Positions 1-11,835 of a stretch of 64,000 bases of DNA are shown piece by piece. Origin of the DNA: Ectobius pallidus (taxonomy: Eukaryota; Arthropoda; Insecta; Blattodea; Ectobiidae); NCBI GenBank assembly GCA_964059195.1, contig CAXKWD010000007.1, positions 151,515,769 to 151,579,768 of the forward strand, written 5' to 3'. Under the pieces are notes generated by a model that was given only the letters and a program-made list of their open reading frames with translations, did no database searches and had not been told where the DNA came from. The first letter of the stretch is position 1. Each line of letters opens with the position of its first letter. The position numbers were made by a program, and so were the translations under genes.

Positions 1-105
1 AGCAACACGGCGCTGGCATCAACATCGGTTGCAGATGTCTCTGGGATGCCGCAACAGACAACTATGCCAGTGACTCCTTCATTAGTGACACCATTTTCTG
101 TGTGA
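1..105 (+). CDS. possible 3' terminal coding exon (partial at left edge)
   Basis: Frame 1 is open from the first base to a TGA at 103-105 and gives 34 residues rich in Ser, Thr, Pro and Ala, ending TPSLVTPFSV. The sequence is less AT-rich than its surroundings, and an AATAAA at 319-324 could be the polyadenylation signal of a short 3' UTR. No domain is recognisable. It may be the C-terminal tail of a gene that lies mostly left of the window, but 34 codons is short enough to be open by chance. Confidence 0.3.
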   Translation, partial: SNTALASTSVADVSGMPQQTTMPVTPSLVTPFSV

Positions 106-318
106 CTGTTGTGTTTGCTGTTTACTTCTATTGAAAATATTTTGTGGTTTCACACTTATATTTCAGATTCTTCTTGATATAAGCTTACGTATTATATTTA
201 TTCAACTCGAATTTCCATAGGTTAGGCCTATACCTCTCCAATTTGACGTCTAGTTAAGACTTTTTTGATTTTATCTTAGGCCTGTTCTCTGACCATCAGG
301 CTATACTTGACTGATTAA

Positions 319-324
319 AATAAA
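319..324 (+). promoter_or_regulatory. candidate polyadenylation signal
   Basis: AATAAA lies about 215 bp after the candidate stop at 103-105. This motif is common by chance in AT-rich DNA, so its role depends entirely on the upstream exon being real. Confidence 0.2.
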
Positions 325-417
325 TATTAAGAGTGTAAACCAGAGTGTTCTGTTACCTCAATTTCTTTTTCATCTTAGGTGATTCGACCGCTCCTCAATG
401 CATTTTTAAGTGCAATA

Positions 418-532
418 ACGACGGGCTTCATAACATGTACTCGTCACCAGATATAATTACCCACCAGATATAGTAAGGGTAATTAAGTCACGGAGGATGA
501 AATGGGCTGGACATGTTGCGCGCATATGGGAC
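418..532 (+). repeat. decayed LINE fragment (RTE-like C-terminal coding region)
   Basis: The stretch matches the better-preserved LINE copy near 63558-63650: a cttcataac..gtactcgt segment, then the segment that reads MGWTCCM there. It carries an internal partial duplication of 'ccagatata' and has no usable reading frame. It is an old internal fragment without the 3' tail. Confidence 0.55.
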
Positions 533-589
533 GATTGCCTGTTGTCTGAAAGTAACGATTTGTACATGGAAAAGCTACTCCTACTCCAC

Positions 590-680
590 TACTCCACTGA
601 CCTAAAAATGCCGAAAAAGACCTAAAATGCCGAAAATAACCTAAAATTCCGAAAATGACCTAAAATTGCCAAAAAGATAC
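590..680. repeat. remnant with repeated 'gacctaaaat' units (hAT-like interior)
   Basis: A motif close to gacctaaaatgccgaaaa occurs four times in a row. The same wording fills the ends of the hAT elements at 43417-43989 and 53909-54923, so this is probably a decayed copy. No TIR was found here. Confidence 0.35.
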
Positions 681-1629
681 TTATCTCTTGACAATGACGA
701 AGAATGCAAAATAAAGCAAAAAATGCAAAAACAAATTGCCCTTATTTAATCAATTATTTCATTATACACATTTATATATACCCTATTCAAGCTATATTTT
801 AACTTTCGTATAAAAAAGATGCAAAATCATGAAACGCATTGCCCTAGGCCTACTAGGAAGTATCTGTAGAAAATGTCAACTTAACAATGATATTCAGTAC
901 GAAGTGATATGAAGAATATTGAAGTCAGGTGAATATCCTTCAAAATACCTTTCGACTGATCATCTTTCATTTTTTTACAGGTCGTGGTGCAGAGCCACTT
1001 CTTAAGAAGCCAGAGAATATGGTAAGTGAAATAAGTTTCTATTTACCTTTAAGTAAAACCTCTTTCTCGGACAATGAATTCAAAATAGCTTTCGCTATCT
1101 TGAGGATTGTGAAAGATCGTTAAGAATGCAAAATAGGGCTTCTTCCTATTTTCACCATTAGGCCTATTGTACAATGTATAGCGAAAAGAGAGCTAAGCTA
1201 GGCTCATGATCAAACCTGATGAACGTAACCAAGATCTATTCTTCCCGGTTAAATTATACACTTGAAACAGGAGCTGCGTTTCGAACAACATGTTAGGCTA
1301 TGTCCCTCTTCAGAGAAATAACTGAAATGATCGCAGTTTTGTGTGTGTAGAGTGTCAACTGTCGCTACTGCTGGTGACGTCAAAAAAAATTAATACATTT
1401 GTGACGACATATTAGAAAAATCTTTACAAATGTGAATTGAAACGCCTCCTAATTTTGCAAAGTTTGTACTCGGGGAGGTTTACAGTATTTCAGTACAATG
1501 AATTACACTATACTTGAACCAAGATGTGTACGCAGCAAATGTATACAACCGAATGTGAAAGTACAAAACAGTTCACAAGATTCCGTTTTTAAACTGTTTA
1601 GTCGATTACGTACAGTAAGTCGTTTGAAC

Positions 1630-1680
1630 TTACTTTCTTACATTAACCGTCAAGGGTTCCGGGTTCGATTCCCAATGTTT
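1630..1680 (+). repeat. tRNA-like B-box remnant
   Basis: The sequence gggttcgattccc is a good match to a Pol III B box, as found in tRNA-derived SINEs. No matching A box is clear upstream, so this is probably a SINE relic cut on its right by the hAT element at 1694. Confidence 0.3.
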
Positions 1681-1693
1681 TGTACATATTTAG

Positions 1694-2194
1694 TAGGGCT
1701 GTACCGATTAATCGATTAATCGGCTCGATTAATCGATTAAACATTTAATCGTCGATCAATTACATTTTCCGATTAATCGACTTAGTCGAATTCTGAAAAT
1801 CGTTTTTCGAGAAATGGGTCAAATGACCAAACTTTTTTCTCTCGCTTCTCCGGCCTTGGCATATCTTGTGTCATTCAGCCTATTGTGTCCAAACAATTCC
1901 CGTTATTCAGAAACCTGAAGGGTAGTTTAGTCAACAAACCCGTGTGTCTCAAATCTTGGCTGAAAAAGTAATCGGAAATGTAAGATTTGTATATAATTGA
2001 TCACTAGTTAACTAATAATGGTATTCATTAATTCAGGATTTCTTCTGATTATTACCTGTAGTGTAGTTAGTTATTAAACGTGTAAAACAATATTAAATGT
2101 ACACTTTGGTTTCGTTTAAAATATCGACCTGTTTGTCGATTTATTAAAGTCAAGCGTTAACTCGATTAGAAATTTTAATCGATTTTCAGCCCTA
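1694..2194. mobile_element. non-autonomous hAT element, TAGGGCTG family
   Basis: The element starts TAGGGCTG and ends CAGCCCTA, with subterminal attaatcga-type repeats. An exact 8-bp TSD, ATATTTAG, lies at 1686-1693 and 2195-2202. An inverted sister copy is at 32013-32490. At 501 bp without a reading frame it depends on transposase made elsewhere. The 8-bp TSD is the hAT signature. Confidence 0.9.
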
Positions 2195-2202
2195 ATATTT
2201 AG

Positions 2203-3640
2203 GCTACAATCTGTATCTTCTCGCCGCTGGACAAACCTTTTTCTTGCACCTTTTTATTTGTGACGTCAATTTTGAAGGCCCTGGCTAGCAATTTTCTTCT
2301 ATAATACAAATTATTAGAGGCAATGCCGATTAGTTTTAACTACAATATGTGGTGTAGCGTACTTCATCACACAGTATGCAAATGAAAAGTACAACGAATG
2401 AATTAAATATGTTATAAAATATGTCTTGTATTTAGTAACTTATGTCATTTTTTTCTTCAGAACAACAAATTTACAAAGGCAACGATAAAAACAAATGAAA
2501 TCTTTTTGCTAGATATATGTTGTAAAGCATGTAAGCCTATAATTTAAATACGAAAGCAATCAACTCACTTAAGAGAACTTATGTTTTCACAATTACATAA
2601 TTCTACGGAATGCAAGTAAACATTTGTCTGAGCTTGTCGCACTATCGTGAAATATGCGCTTTGCGTTAGTCGAGGCAAGTTTACTTTTGCTCCGTACACA
2701 TCTTGGATCAAGTATAACAAATATTTGCAGTAATACAAAAATTTTTTTTTACAAATATAGTAAAATATGAGTTCATATTAGCATTAAGGACATTAAATAT
2801 TATATTTACAGCAATGGAAATGTACGAGTTAATAATAAAATAATAATAAATAAAATGCTAGTTTAAACAAACTTAAGATATTATAGGCCTATTTACAGCA
2901 AGAAAATTTAAAATTCATGGAACTGAGATATTAACAGTTCGGCCACCTCGCTGGGCAAAAAAAAAAAAAAAAAAAAAAAAAAACACACACATTTACAAAA
3001 AAAAATAGCATACATTACCTATTTCACAGAACAACTTTCAGTAGGCCTAATAAAAATTATGGTTGTTACTGACATCATTAAAGCGTTTGTTAAAATGAGA
3101 ATAAAAAGCACTAAATAAAAAATAACAAATTTCAAATGTAATTTTTTGCAAAAAATTATTTTCTCATAGGACTAATGTTACGCCCTTTGTGCATATAATT
3201 CTTCAATGTAACTCAAGTTCCTCTTATGTATTCCTAATAATTACAATGGACCATAATGTTGATGTCCTCGGTTTCATATATAGGCCTATTGTAGATTTCA
3301 GTACTTGAACCCTAATGTTATTATCGCTGATGACTTCTAAAACACTCAATGTCAATGGGTAAGATCTACAGTAGAAGCAATTTGCGTTGTGTGGGGAACA
3401 TTAACAATTGAAGAGCTGTCATAACTGGGAAAGAATGTGCTGGGTCAGAGTGGGTCATGAGTTTATCAGTTAATCAAATCATTTGTTGTTTTCGATACAG
3501 CCAGCACCTGCTGTGCCCGGTTTCACGCATGACGTCACTCTGCCCCACCTGTAATTATGCGAGTCACAAAGTCTCCTTGTCAACTTCGTGTAGCATGCAA
3601 CTGGACAAGCAGAAGGCATTGCCCACCTTCCCTTGATTTA
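2203..3640. other. AT-rich stretch without recognised genes
   Basis: No convincing coding frame or TIR was found. It contains a run of about 27 A residues at about 2957-2983 followed by a short CA run, and several TAGGCCTA palindromes. Confidence 0.5.
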
Positions 3641-3644
3641 TATG

Positions 3645-3767
3645 CGTTCTGTACGGGCCGATCCGAAGTTCACTCCTTTTCCAGTGATTATTGGAGCCCT
3701 TGGCTTAATGACAGCTTTGCAGAATAGTCGCCAGATGTCACTCAGGTGCGTGTTTGAAGGAGTATAA
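3645..3767 (+). pseudogene. probable non-LTR retrotransposon C-terminal remnant
   Basis: The frame reads through PVIIGALGLMTALQNS and ends at TAA 3765-3767. This resembles the conserved 'P-I-I-ALG' C-terminal motif of reverse-transcriptase ORFs in several LINE clades. Upstream sequence is too decayed to extend it. A chance resemblance is possible. Confidence 0.35.
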
Positions 3768-5280
3768 ACTATTACGTACTTTTTTGTACGCTTGACAGCC
3801 ATCGGTAATCTGTATTTTAAGGGGGGGGGGGTAACGGATGAAACTTCTATTTTCTACGTTTTTAAAGCTACATAGCCTATTTGATTTTTCATACACATAA
3901 CTCATGATGTAACAGATAATGTTGAGTTGTTAAAAATTAATGCTGAAAAATTGGCATATTTCAAAATAAAACTTCTCATATAGTTTTCAGTAAAATGTCA
4001 GGATTTTCTAAATTAGGAACAATGACATATTTATAAAAAATGTCACTCTTTAGTTTTCCTGTATCTTTACTATAAATACAGAAAAAACATATCCAATGCG
4101 TCTCTAATTTAAGAAAAATTTCTTGGTCACCACACATGCTTTATTTTGTATTTTGAAAACTATTCACACATTTAAAAAAACCTGGGCACTATTTTGTTGG
4201 CGATACTTTCTCAAATTTAGGCCTACAGTTAAAATTTCAGACTCCTTGAGTTAAATATGTAGAACTCATTTAGTTCAGATTACCCTATATAGGCCTACAA
4301 ATAGAGTAAAAATGAAAGTATGGAAAAATGACCTTAAGTAACTGTTTTTTTAATTAAACCAACGGGAGTATCACTTTTATTTTTCCTACAGATAATCTTT
4401 TGTCAAAAATAATTTATTTTTAACACTAAGATTTAAGTAAACATTTATCATTGGAAAGCACAGACAATAAGTTATTTTATAGCCTGCATAGTAGCCTATA
4501 ATTTATAGGCCTATTTTTCCGATGGCAAAATTTTCAACAATAGTAGGAAATACTTCAGAAAGTTAAAAAAATTCACTATAAGTTTGCTGAAAATTGTACT
4601 AGGCTCAGTCATCATTAAAGTCAGAATTATCATGCAAATGCTTGATTTTATACAGAGTGTTAATGAATAACACTGAAATATTTTACCTGTGTATAGAGAG
4701 GACATAGACAAGCAGCTTTTATTAGAAGATTTTTGCTCTATTGATTCAATTTTTCCTGTTACAGTATAAAATCTTCCTGCGATGGCCGCCACTAACTTCT
4801 AACATTTAAAAAATGCAAAACAAAAGAACTTCGTTGTTAACATGGAGTTATGGTTTAAAAAAAAACTAATGCTGTGGCGGCCAGTCATGTAACTTAATTA
4901 GTCTGTAAATTTTGCAGATTATGGGAACACTAAATTATGACTTATAGGTGTATCTTAATAGAAATTGCTTATCTATGTCCCCTGTATATACAGGTAAAAT
5001 ATTTCGGTGTTATTAATTCACATTCTGTAGCCTATAAGCTTTAGTTCTGAAATTTTCTAAATATCTATTTCATGGCTTACTGGTTCCAAATAAATAATCT
5101 TTACCCTTGCATGTTTGCTTGTTTTGTCCTTTTTATGGACAGTTTCGTGCAAAATGCATGTTTTTTTTTGGATATTACGTTTAATAAAGAATTATTTATT
5201 ATGTTTTCTTGCATATTTCGTTCACTTTTGTAGTTTGAGTGCATATTTCATATTAAATCGCATAATGCTGCATCTAGGAT
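3768..5280. other. AT-rich stretch, nothing certain
   Basis: A run of ten G residues occurs near 3822. A minus-strand frame over 4511-4792 has no recognisable domain and ordinary AT-rich composition. Two short inverted matches, tggccgccac at about 4782 and gtggcggcca at about 4875, might be element ends, but no TSD was found. Confidence 0.45.
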
Positions 5281-5288
5281 CTGCACAA

Positions 5289-5367
5289 GGGGATGTGGAT
5301 ATGGCACCTAAAGATAAACTGGACAAAGTTATCAATGGAAATCCTGATTACGGATTTATGTGTTGCA
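5289..5367 (+). pseudogene. possible transposase remnant, split by the hAT element at 5368
   Basis: The frame ends in KDKLDKVINGNPDYGFMCC and, if the 5368-5851 insertion is removed, continues into KKVIYGENVLDRLF after 5859. The pattern loosely resembles the helical segment before the C-terminal domain of hAT transposases, as in the fragment at 35172-35615. Family assignment is weak. The interruption by the inserted element is clear. Confidence 0.3.
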
Positions 5368-5851
5368 CAGGCTTTAAAACTTAGTGCCCGAACCCACAGA
5401 GGGAGTTGATTCCGGTTACCAACAACCTGAGTATAGGGGGTGGAGGGTGATTGCGTAGGCTGATAAGACAGTCATTGATAGTAATACCGAGAAGTGAATG
5501 CTCTCGTAGTACGGCGCCTCTCAAATTGGTCAACAGTGTACCTTGTCATTGTGCGTGTTTAAATTTATAATACGTGTTCGGCATGCCGAAAGTAAAGTGT
5601 TCTAAAACGCAAACATATATTGAAACATTTGGGAGGGACTATTATACACAAATAGGAGAAAGTGTCGTTTTGCATGCTTGTAATGTGAGTTTAGATAATG
5701 AGAAGTTATTTTGTGGTCTTCCTATATCTGTATTGCGGTTTGTTTACTATCACGTGAACTAGCATATGGTAGCTAGGGCATACACCGAGCAAAGTCTGTA
5801 CAGTACGGTTGCTGTTAACATATTCGATCGGGCACTAAGTTTTAAAGCCTG
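5368..5851. mobile_element. non-autonomous hAT element, CAGGCTTTAAAAC family
   Basis: The TIRs are 24 bp: CAGGCTTTAAAACTTAGTGC at the left and its complement at the right, continuing to the shared CCGA. An exact 8-bp TSD, GTGTTGCA, lies at 5360-5367 and 5852-5859. It is 484 bp with no transposase. The long, nearly perfect TIR and exact TSD suggest a fairly recent insertion. Confidence 0.9.
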
Positions 5852-5907
5852 GTGTTGCATAAAAAAAGTAATTTACGGTGAAAATGTTTTAGATAGACTA
5901 TTCCGTT

Positions 5908-6560
5908 CTTACGCTGCGTGTTTGATATTGGCCAATAACGTTTAGCAATTCTTGAATATAGTCCCATTACGATCGTTTACCTTAAAAAATGTTTGCTATT
6001 AATATGAGGATGCTGTTTTATCTGATAAAACGTCAGTTCGTTACTAGACACGAAATGCATCATAGTGCCTTGATTGATACGTCACATGCTGCCAATGAAC
6101 ACAATAAAAAACACATTATTTTATACAACATAAATGTTTGGGAATTGAAATTATATAAACATACATTGATTAAAAACACAATTTCAATTCGGTGCAAGAC
6201 AATTTGTGTGCTTTTAATTTTTCTGCTGTTAACTTACCTAAATTAGGTTAACTATGTCTTATATGCACTATTGGTAGCGTTGGTGACAGCATGGTAACTT
6301 TATGAATAGATTCATGGATGGTTGATTCATAGTATGCCGTGATCTTGCAGCTGATAGTTTTGTTTTTATATAACAAAGCACGAAAGTAATTATTATTTGT
6401 ATAATCCGTTATATTTTTATTCATGGAATAGTCTTAATAAATCCAACTCTAGTAAAGCGTTAATATCCAACACGAGTATACGAGTTTCATCAGATAAATT
6501 CGAATCTATCGATAAACTCGTAATATCTTGTGGGATTACCTATGATAATTTCGTCTCACT
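5908..6560 (+). repeat. dispersed repeat R, copy 1
   Basis: The region aligns along most of its length with 39896-40520: the gaccaataacgtttagcaatt head, the gataaaa..ttgtc middle and the cgaatctatcgataaactcg tail. Copies are in direct orientation and moderately diverged. No coding frame or termini were identified, so the class is unknown. Confidence 0.7.
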
Positions 6561-6892
6561 TTGTCTCAAGTATCAACATTTAAGTTTGCACCTGTCACTT
6601 CTTGTGAAGTAGAAATACCATTTTTTGCGTACAAAAATATTTTGGCAGATAAACGCATGCACTTGACTACGAAAAATTGGAAAGGCTCGTAAAATAAAAA
6701 GCAAGTTTGTATTTTGATAGTGCAAAGGCTATTTGTAGTATTTCCCTCCCATCATTGTGCATAAGTGCGTGCATATTTTAAGATTTGAAAGTAGACATGA
6801 AAATCCTGACTTCAGTCGTCATAAAGGCACTTTTCCACTAAATGGACTAGTCTAGTTTCTGTTTTATTTCCGAATTTCGACAACTCCAACAC

Positions 6893-7250
6893 ACCGAGCG
6901 AGATGGCCGAGATGGTAACGTCTTGGACTTGCATTCTGGAGGTCACAAGTTCAAATCCCGTGGCCGGCCAATTTGACATGGGTTTCTTCATGATTTCCCA
7001 GTCGTAAAGGCAAATGCCGAATTGGATATTTACATACCATGAATCATCCTCACCGTTTCATCTTGTATCATATCCATTTAAATGAATATAAGTAGAAATT
7101 TACTCCATTAAAAATACATCGACCATAGAAACAATTGACAAGCTATATTTCCATAGCCTAGTCTACTGTACAGACACAGTTCCCTGACTCCCGATATAGC
7201 CTCGAAGCTAAAAGGAGTACAGTATAAACTTAATTAATTAATTAAAAAAA
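6893..7250 (+). repeat. tRNA-derived SINE, family S2, copy 1
   Basis: The head contains an A-box-like gatggccgagatgg and a B-box-like agttcaaatcc about 50 bp apart, as expected for an internal Pol III promoter. The body runs through ggcaaatgccgaattgg to a tail ending in repeated ttaa. A minus-strand copy with the same body is at 60565-60870. No clear TSD was found. Confidence 0.75.
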
Positions 7251-7874
7251 ATAACACAGCGAAACAAAACACAAACTATTGAACAGGCTGTTTCACTAAA
7301 TGGACAGCTATTGGTTTAGGAGCTGCCAGTTGTTTCCACTGAACTTGCAGAGCAAAATTTCAAGTAGTCTCCATTGCTCATTGGCTAAGGAAGTACTTGT
7401 CTTTTGTATGAGGGGTCATGAGATCAAACTTCACTAGAGGCATTAATTTTTTATTCATAGACTATATAATTATAATGTAAGTTGCCAATAAGAATTCGAG
7501 TATTTATTTGTAAGTTATGCGTTAAAAAGCGTGGGTTTACAATATTTAATAGCTCTTTCAGACTTCACTCTTTGCGTAGGGCTTTATATCTTCATTCATA
7601 CTTGAATAATGATATCAGGTGCATTCTTATTATCGCCATTGAATTGTTCTCTAATTAACTATCTTAAAACTGGCGAAAACAAAATTCCTTGTAAAGTGGT
7701 AGATAAAATCGTCGTGTCGTATTTCCAGAGATATCTAACTCACATATAACATTGCACTTTGATATAATTTTTCGTATTCGCAATAGGCCAATATAGAGGC
7801 CTATATATATGCCTATATATATATATATATATTGAAAACTCGAAATTACATTTGACAAGTCAGTATATCTAATA

Positions 7875-8464
7875 CTAGCATGTGCCCGCGGCTTCGCCCG
7901 CGATAATTATTTCAAAAATTAAAAATTAAGAGCATAATAGTTAAATCATTATGTTTATTAACACCTAAATCACGTGGACTACATACCACGATTAGATAGC
8001 ATCGCCTGGTAAAAGCGACCTCAGATTCGAGTTTCTTGGCCCAGAAAACCCCTGTATAGTGATTTTCGTCCAAATAAAACAATGTTTGACCATATTAGGG
8101 CTTACAACATTCAAGCGATCGCGAAAGTTTAATTTCCAAGGTATGACAAAAATAGACAAAGCCAACTGTAATTGTCAAACTTCCATTTAATTTAATTCCA
8201 AACCCATCTGAAACCCACTGGCAACAATATGTTTTAATGTCAAATGTGATTCGGATTCGATAATTCTGTGTAAGAAGGGATTAAGTATTCTCAAAAACAC
8301 TTGATTTTTGGCAATTAAAATCAGAATTTTTCAAAATCCTTTCTTAGTGAGCACCTACATTATGAAACGAAGGTACTGTCAAAATTCCAAGTCTCTACCT
8401 GTTATAGTTTAGGCTCTACGTTGATTCCTGTCAGTCAGGACAAAGCCCTTTATATATATAGAGA
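7875..8464 (-). mobile_element. Helitron (non-autonomous), TCTCTATATATA/CTAG family, copy 1
   Basis: Read on the minus strand it begins TCTCTATATATATAAAGG and ends with a GC-rich stem (CGCGG..CCGCG), a short spacer and CTAG. It sits between A7874 and T8465 without a TSD. Homologous copies are at 57826-58426 and 59555-60390. It is 590 bp without coding capacity and is inserted in the 5' end of the Helitron at 7868. Confidence 0.85.
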
Positions 8465-8485
8465 TATAAAATCGAAAGTGTGTCT

Positions 8486-8538
8486 TTATGTATGTATGTA
8501 TGTATGTATGTATGTATGTATGTATGTATGTATGTATG
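8486..8538 (+). repeat. (TATG)n microsatellite
   Basis: About 13 tandem tetranucleotide units lie within the outer Helitron near its 5' end. The phase is almost perfect. Confidence 0.9.
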
Positions 8539-9532
8539 TTTGTTCCTTATACAAATCTACATTTCTTGACCAATTTGTACAAAATGTTGCACACATACCC
8601 AGTTAAGCCCGGGAAGTAACGCGGTCGACATTAAAATTGAAACAAATCAGTCCTTCACCTGAAAATTATATAATTTCTGTGAATATTATATTAAAAAAAA
8701 TGAAATGCAGTTCAGTTCACATGACAACAGTGTATTGTTTACTGTGATCACATAGGGCCTTAGCGACTATATAATGCTGGACTTGAACGAATTATGATTC
8801 CATCGATGTAATATATTGGCGAAAATAATTACTGAAAATTAAATCCACGAAAATTAAGCACAGTATGATGCATTCACATATCTTTCTCTACCTAGATAAT
8901 TATACAGTGTGATGTAGTCACATAACTTTCTCTACCCTCGACATAAGAAATATTTTCTCACTTCACATTTTGATGCAGAAGAAGAGGTCGTATTGCAGGG
9001 ACAACTTAAGTGTGTGAGTATGCTATATCAGAAGTCTGTAAATAATCCTTTCCGCTGATACGTTATCCATACCTGTAGGCTTTGTATTAGTTGAGAAATA
9101 GGGATGTTTATCATTGGCCTTAAGCATGGGATGGAACATTTTGAGTCCTATGCTCGCAGTATATTATGTCCCGGGTTTTAGGGGAGGAAAGTATGAAAGT
9201 GATACTGCATTTCTCTTTTATTTCAGCCCCGAAACGGTTGTATGGTAACTTGAGAATGAGAAATAAAATTTTCCGTCAAGTCAATACAATCTTATGTAAT
9301 TATGTTTCTTCTTATTTCAACCCCTCCCAAGCATGATGTGTAGAAGCAACGGAATGCAGCATTCGACATCCTCTAAGAGCCATAAAAAGCTATATCTAGC
9401 ATTTTCTGATGGAATAGTTTGAGTGTGACAAATCGATTCATCATTTCAAGTTCTACATACATAAAGTCCTCCATAAGTTAATTTCAAATTAAAAAATATA
9501 AAGCCCGGGCGACGCCGGGCCTTTTCAGCTAG

Positions 9533-10602
9533 TAATATCTATAATATCTAAAGGCTACATTAAAATAATTTAACTAATTAGACTCTTGATATAAAAATAA
9601 CTTATGAGCGCATGCTTAAGGATAGATTTCAGTAAATAATATTTAACAATAGCATAAATTCTTAAGCGCGTAACAGCACTTTTCAATACTAAACCATATA
9701 CAACTTTTGTGAGTACCTTTTCATCTCCTACAAGTCTTCTTTCGCGTTGTTATTGAAAAATTAGGTTTGTTATTTTTCTTTCAATCTGATTGCTAGGTCT
9801 AGAAATTGTGATTTAGCATGTTTTTTCTTTTCTGCTAAGATCGTTAAGTTCCTGAAATATAGGATCCTATTTCGTGGGGAAAGAAATTAAATGAAAGTTC
9901 TTTGTTACAGCAGATTGGTGCATATTATTTTCAGAAATCTTAGAAATTTAGTATTCCTGGGACAAAGACTTTTGAAAGCTGTTGACCCGCAGTTAGTACT
10001 TAATTTCTCATTGTATAATTCAATTATCTTTAAGTCTGAAGTGAGTCTAGTTTAATGAACGTGAAAAGAAGAGAAGGTTTTATCAGGAGAGAATTTTTAT
10101 AGGCCTATATATAATCCAGAGTTAAAGTCAAGTGATAGAAGAAAATTAAAGTTTTCTTTTAGCTCATAATAGGCTACCATTTTCATTTGAAAATTGGCAC
10201 ATGGTATTCATTGCAACTTAGGTCTGATAAAATATATATTGTTAAAGAAGTTAGTAAAAATTCTTCAGAATTTTGTGATTTAAATCAAATTTACATGACT
10301 TAAAATTCCTTAAATTTTGCTTTTTCCTTTCTGGTTTTCATTTTATTAATTTACATCACCAAAGTAAATACGAAAATAAGTTTTTATAAGGCATATTTTT
10401 GAAACTTACTATAGTACATATTCCTTGAATTTTTAATAATAATAATAATAATAATAATAACAATACTTATTGCTTACACTTGATAGCCTACATGTAGGCT
10501 ATCGATAGTTTTGTCAGGTGGAACTATACAAAATAAAGTGCATAGTCCGATATTAAGATCTAATTATTTAGCCTACGTAAAGTCTTTGGCATGATCGAAT
10601 TA
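9533..10602. other. AT-rich stretch without recognised genes
   Basis: Nothing but low-complexity sequence was recognised, including an (AAT)n run at about 10434-10460 and two short TAGGCTA-like repeats near 10485-10500. Confidence 0.5.
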
Positions 10603-10610
10603 CTCATCAG

Positions 10611-11090
10611 TAGGGTTCGGATGTTTATGACCTAAAAATTTGATAATATGATGCAAATACGACTAAATATGACACAAAAATCCTATGACCTCATAAAGGA
10701 ACGTATTTTCTAAAAATAAACGTTCCAATTTAAAACGTTTAATGACACTAAATTATTACATCGAATTAATTCAATCAGATAATCACTTTTTAACAATTTT
10801 ACAGGTGATTTACACTTTTGCTTGTAAAGAACTTCAAATCTGTTAATGTTTCCAGATACCACTGCAAATGTGAATTGAAAATCTTTTAAAAACATGTCTA
10901 TTGGTGGTTGTTAACAACAAGGAGTTAGAGATAATTGTGCTATTACTTGTTACTGTTCCTTCACATTTCATTTACAGTAAAACCAAAATATTCGTGTCTC
11001 TTTTTCGGAAAAAATTTAAGTAGACAATTTAATGCACATATTGCATCATTTTGCTCCTATGAATTTATAACTGAAATATGACGTTCTTGG
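10611..11090. mobile_element. hAT element, TAGGGTTCGG family, right end lost
   Basis: The left end TAGGGTTCGGATGTTTATGA matches the copies at 11836 and 14836 and the interior aligns through gaatttataactgaaatatgac. The expected right TIR (AACATCCGAACCCTA) is absent after about 11090, so the copy is truncated. The right coordinate is approximate. Confidence 0.6.
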
Positions 11091-11835
11091 CTGACATATA
11101 CACATAAAAATTTTGAGTTGATAAGAACATCCAATGATCTGTGAAAATGTTGTCACAGTTTTTGGTGGTAGGCCTATAGCCTATGTATGCACTGCAGAAT
11201 GTTTTTCAAAATTCATAAAATTACGTTTAACCTACACAGCCACTATAAAATATAAATAGCAGGCACACTAAGAATCCCCGTTAAAAAGGGTTTCAATATT
11301 CTCTAGTACAGCTAGCATCAAAATTAATTCTTAGTGCTTTCTTTAAAAGTAGGCTACTGATAGCGTGCCATATTTAGGTATGTATGAGAATATAAGCGTA
11401 ATAAACAAATTAACACACATCTATTCTCTGTTCATTCTGCGAAGGAAAAAAATACTTTGAGCTATCTTGATCGAAATTAATTCGACATGAGATGTCCAAT
11501 TTAAAGCCATCTCGGTGAACAATACCCAAAAACTTAACATCCTTATTGAAGGCATGATTTTTTCTATCTAGAGTGAACTTAAATCAGTGACTTTAGGGTC
11601 AGTAACGATAAAGAATTAGGAGCAGTTAAATCTTTAACAATATCATTATTATCTTTTAGTACATTTATAGTGTTGAGGACACAATCAGAAACAGCAGTAA
11701 TAGCCAGATCGTTTGCCTAAAAGTATGAATTTATGATGATGTTAGGGAAAACATTTGGTAAATTAATTATATAAATTATAATTAAAACTGGACCTAATAC
11801 GGACCCTTGTCGAATATATACCTACCATTCATAAC

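Larger units (their letters stand above)
7868..9532 (+). mobile_element. Helitron (non-autonomous), split by a second Helitron
   Basis: With 7875-8464 removed, the 5' end reads TCTAATATATAAAATCG preceded by A. The 3' end is a GC-rich hairpin, CCCGGGCGACGCCGGG, followed a few bases later by CTAG and then T. These are Helitron features: 5' TC, 3' CTRR, a hairpin just before the end, insertion between A and T, and no TSD. A (TATG)n array lies near the 5' end. No Rep/helicase coding was seen. Confidence 0.75.

Noticed and set aside
4511..4792. 93-residue minus-strand frame
   Set aside because: AT-rich composition, no domain, no splice context; consistent with chance.
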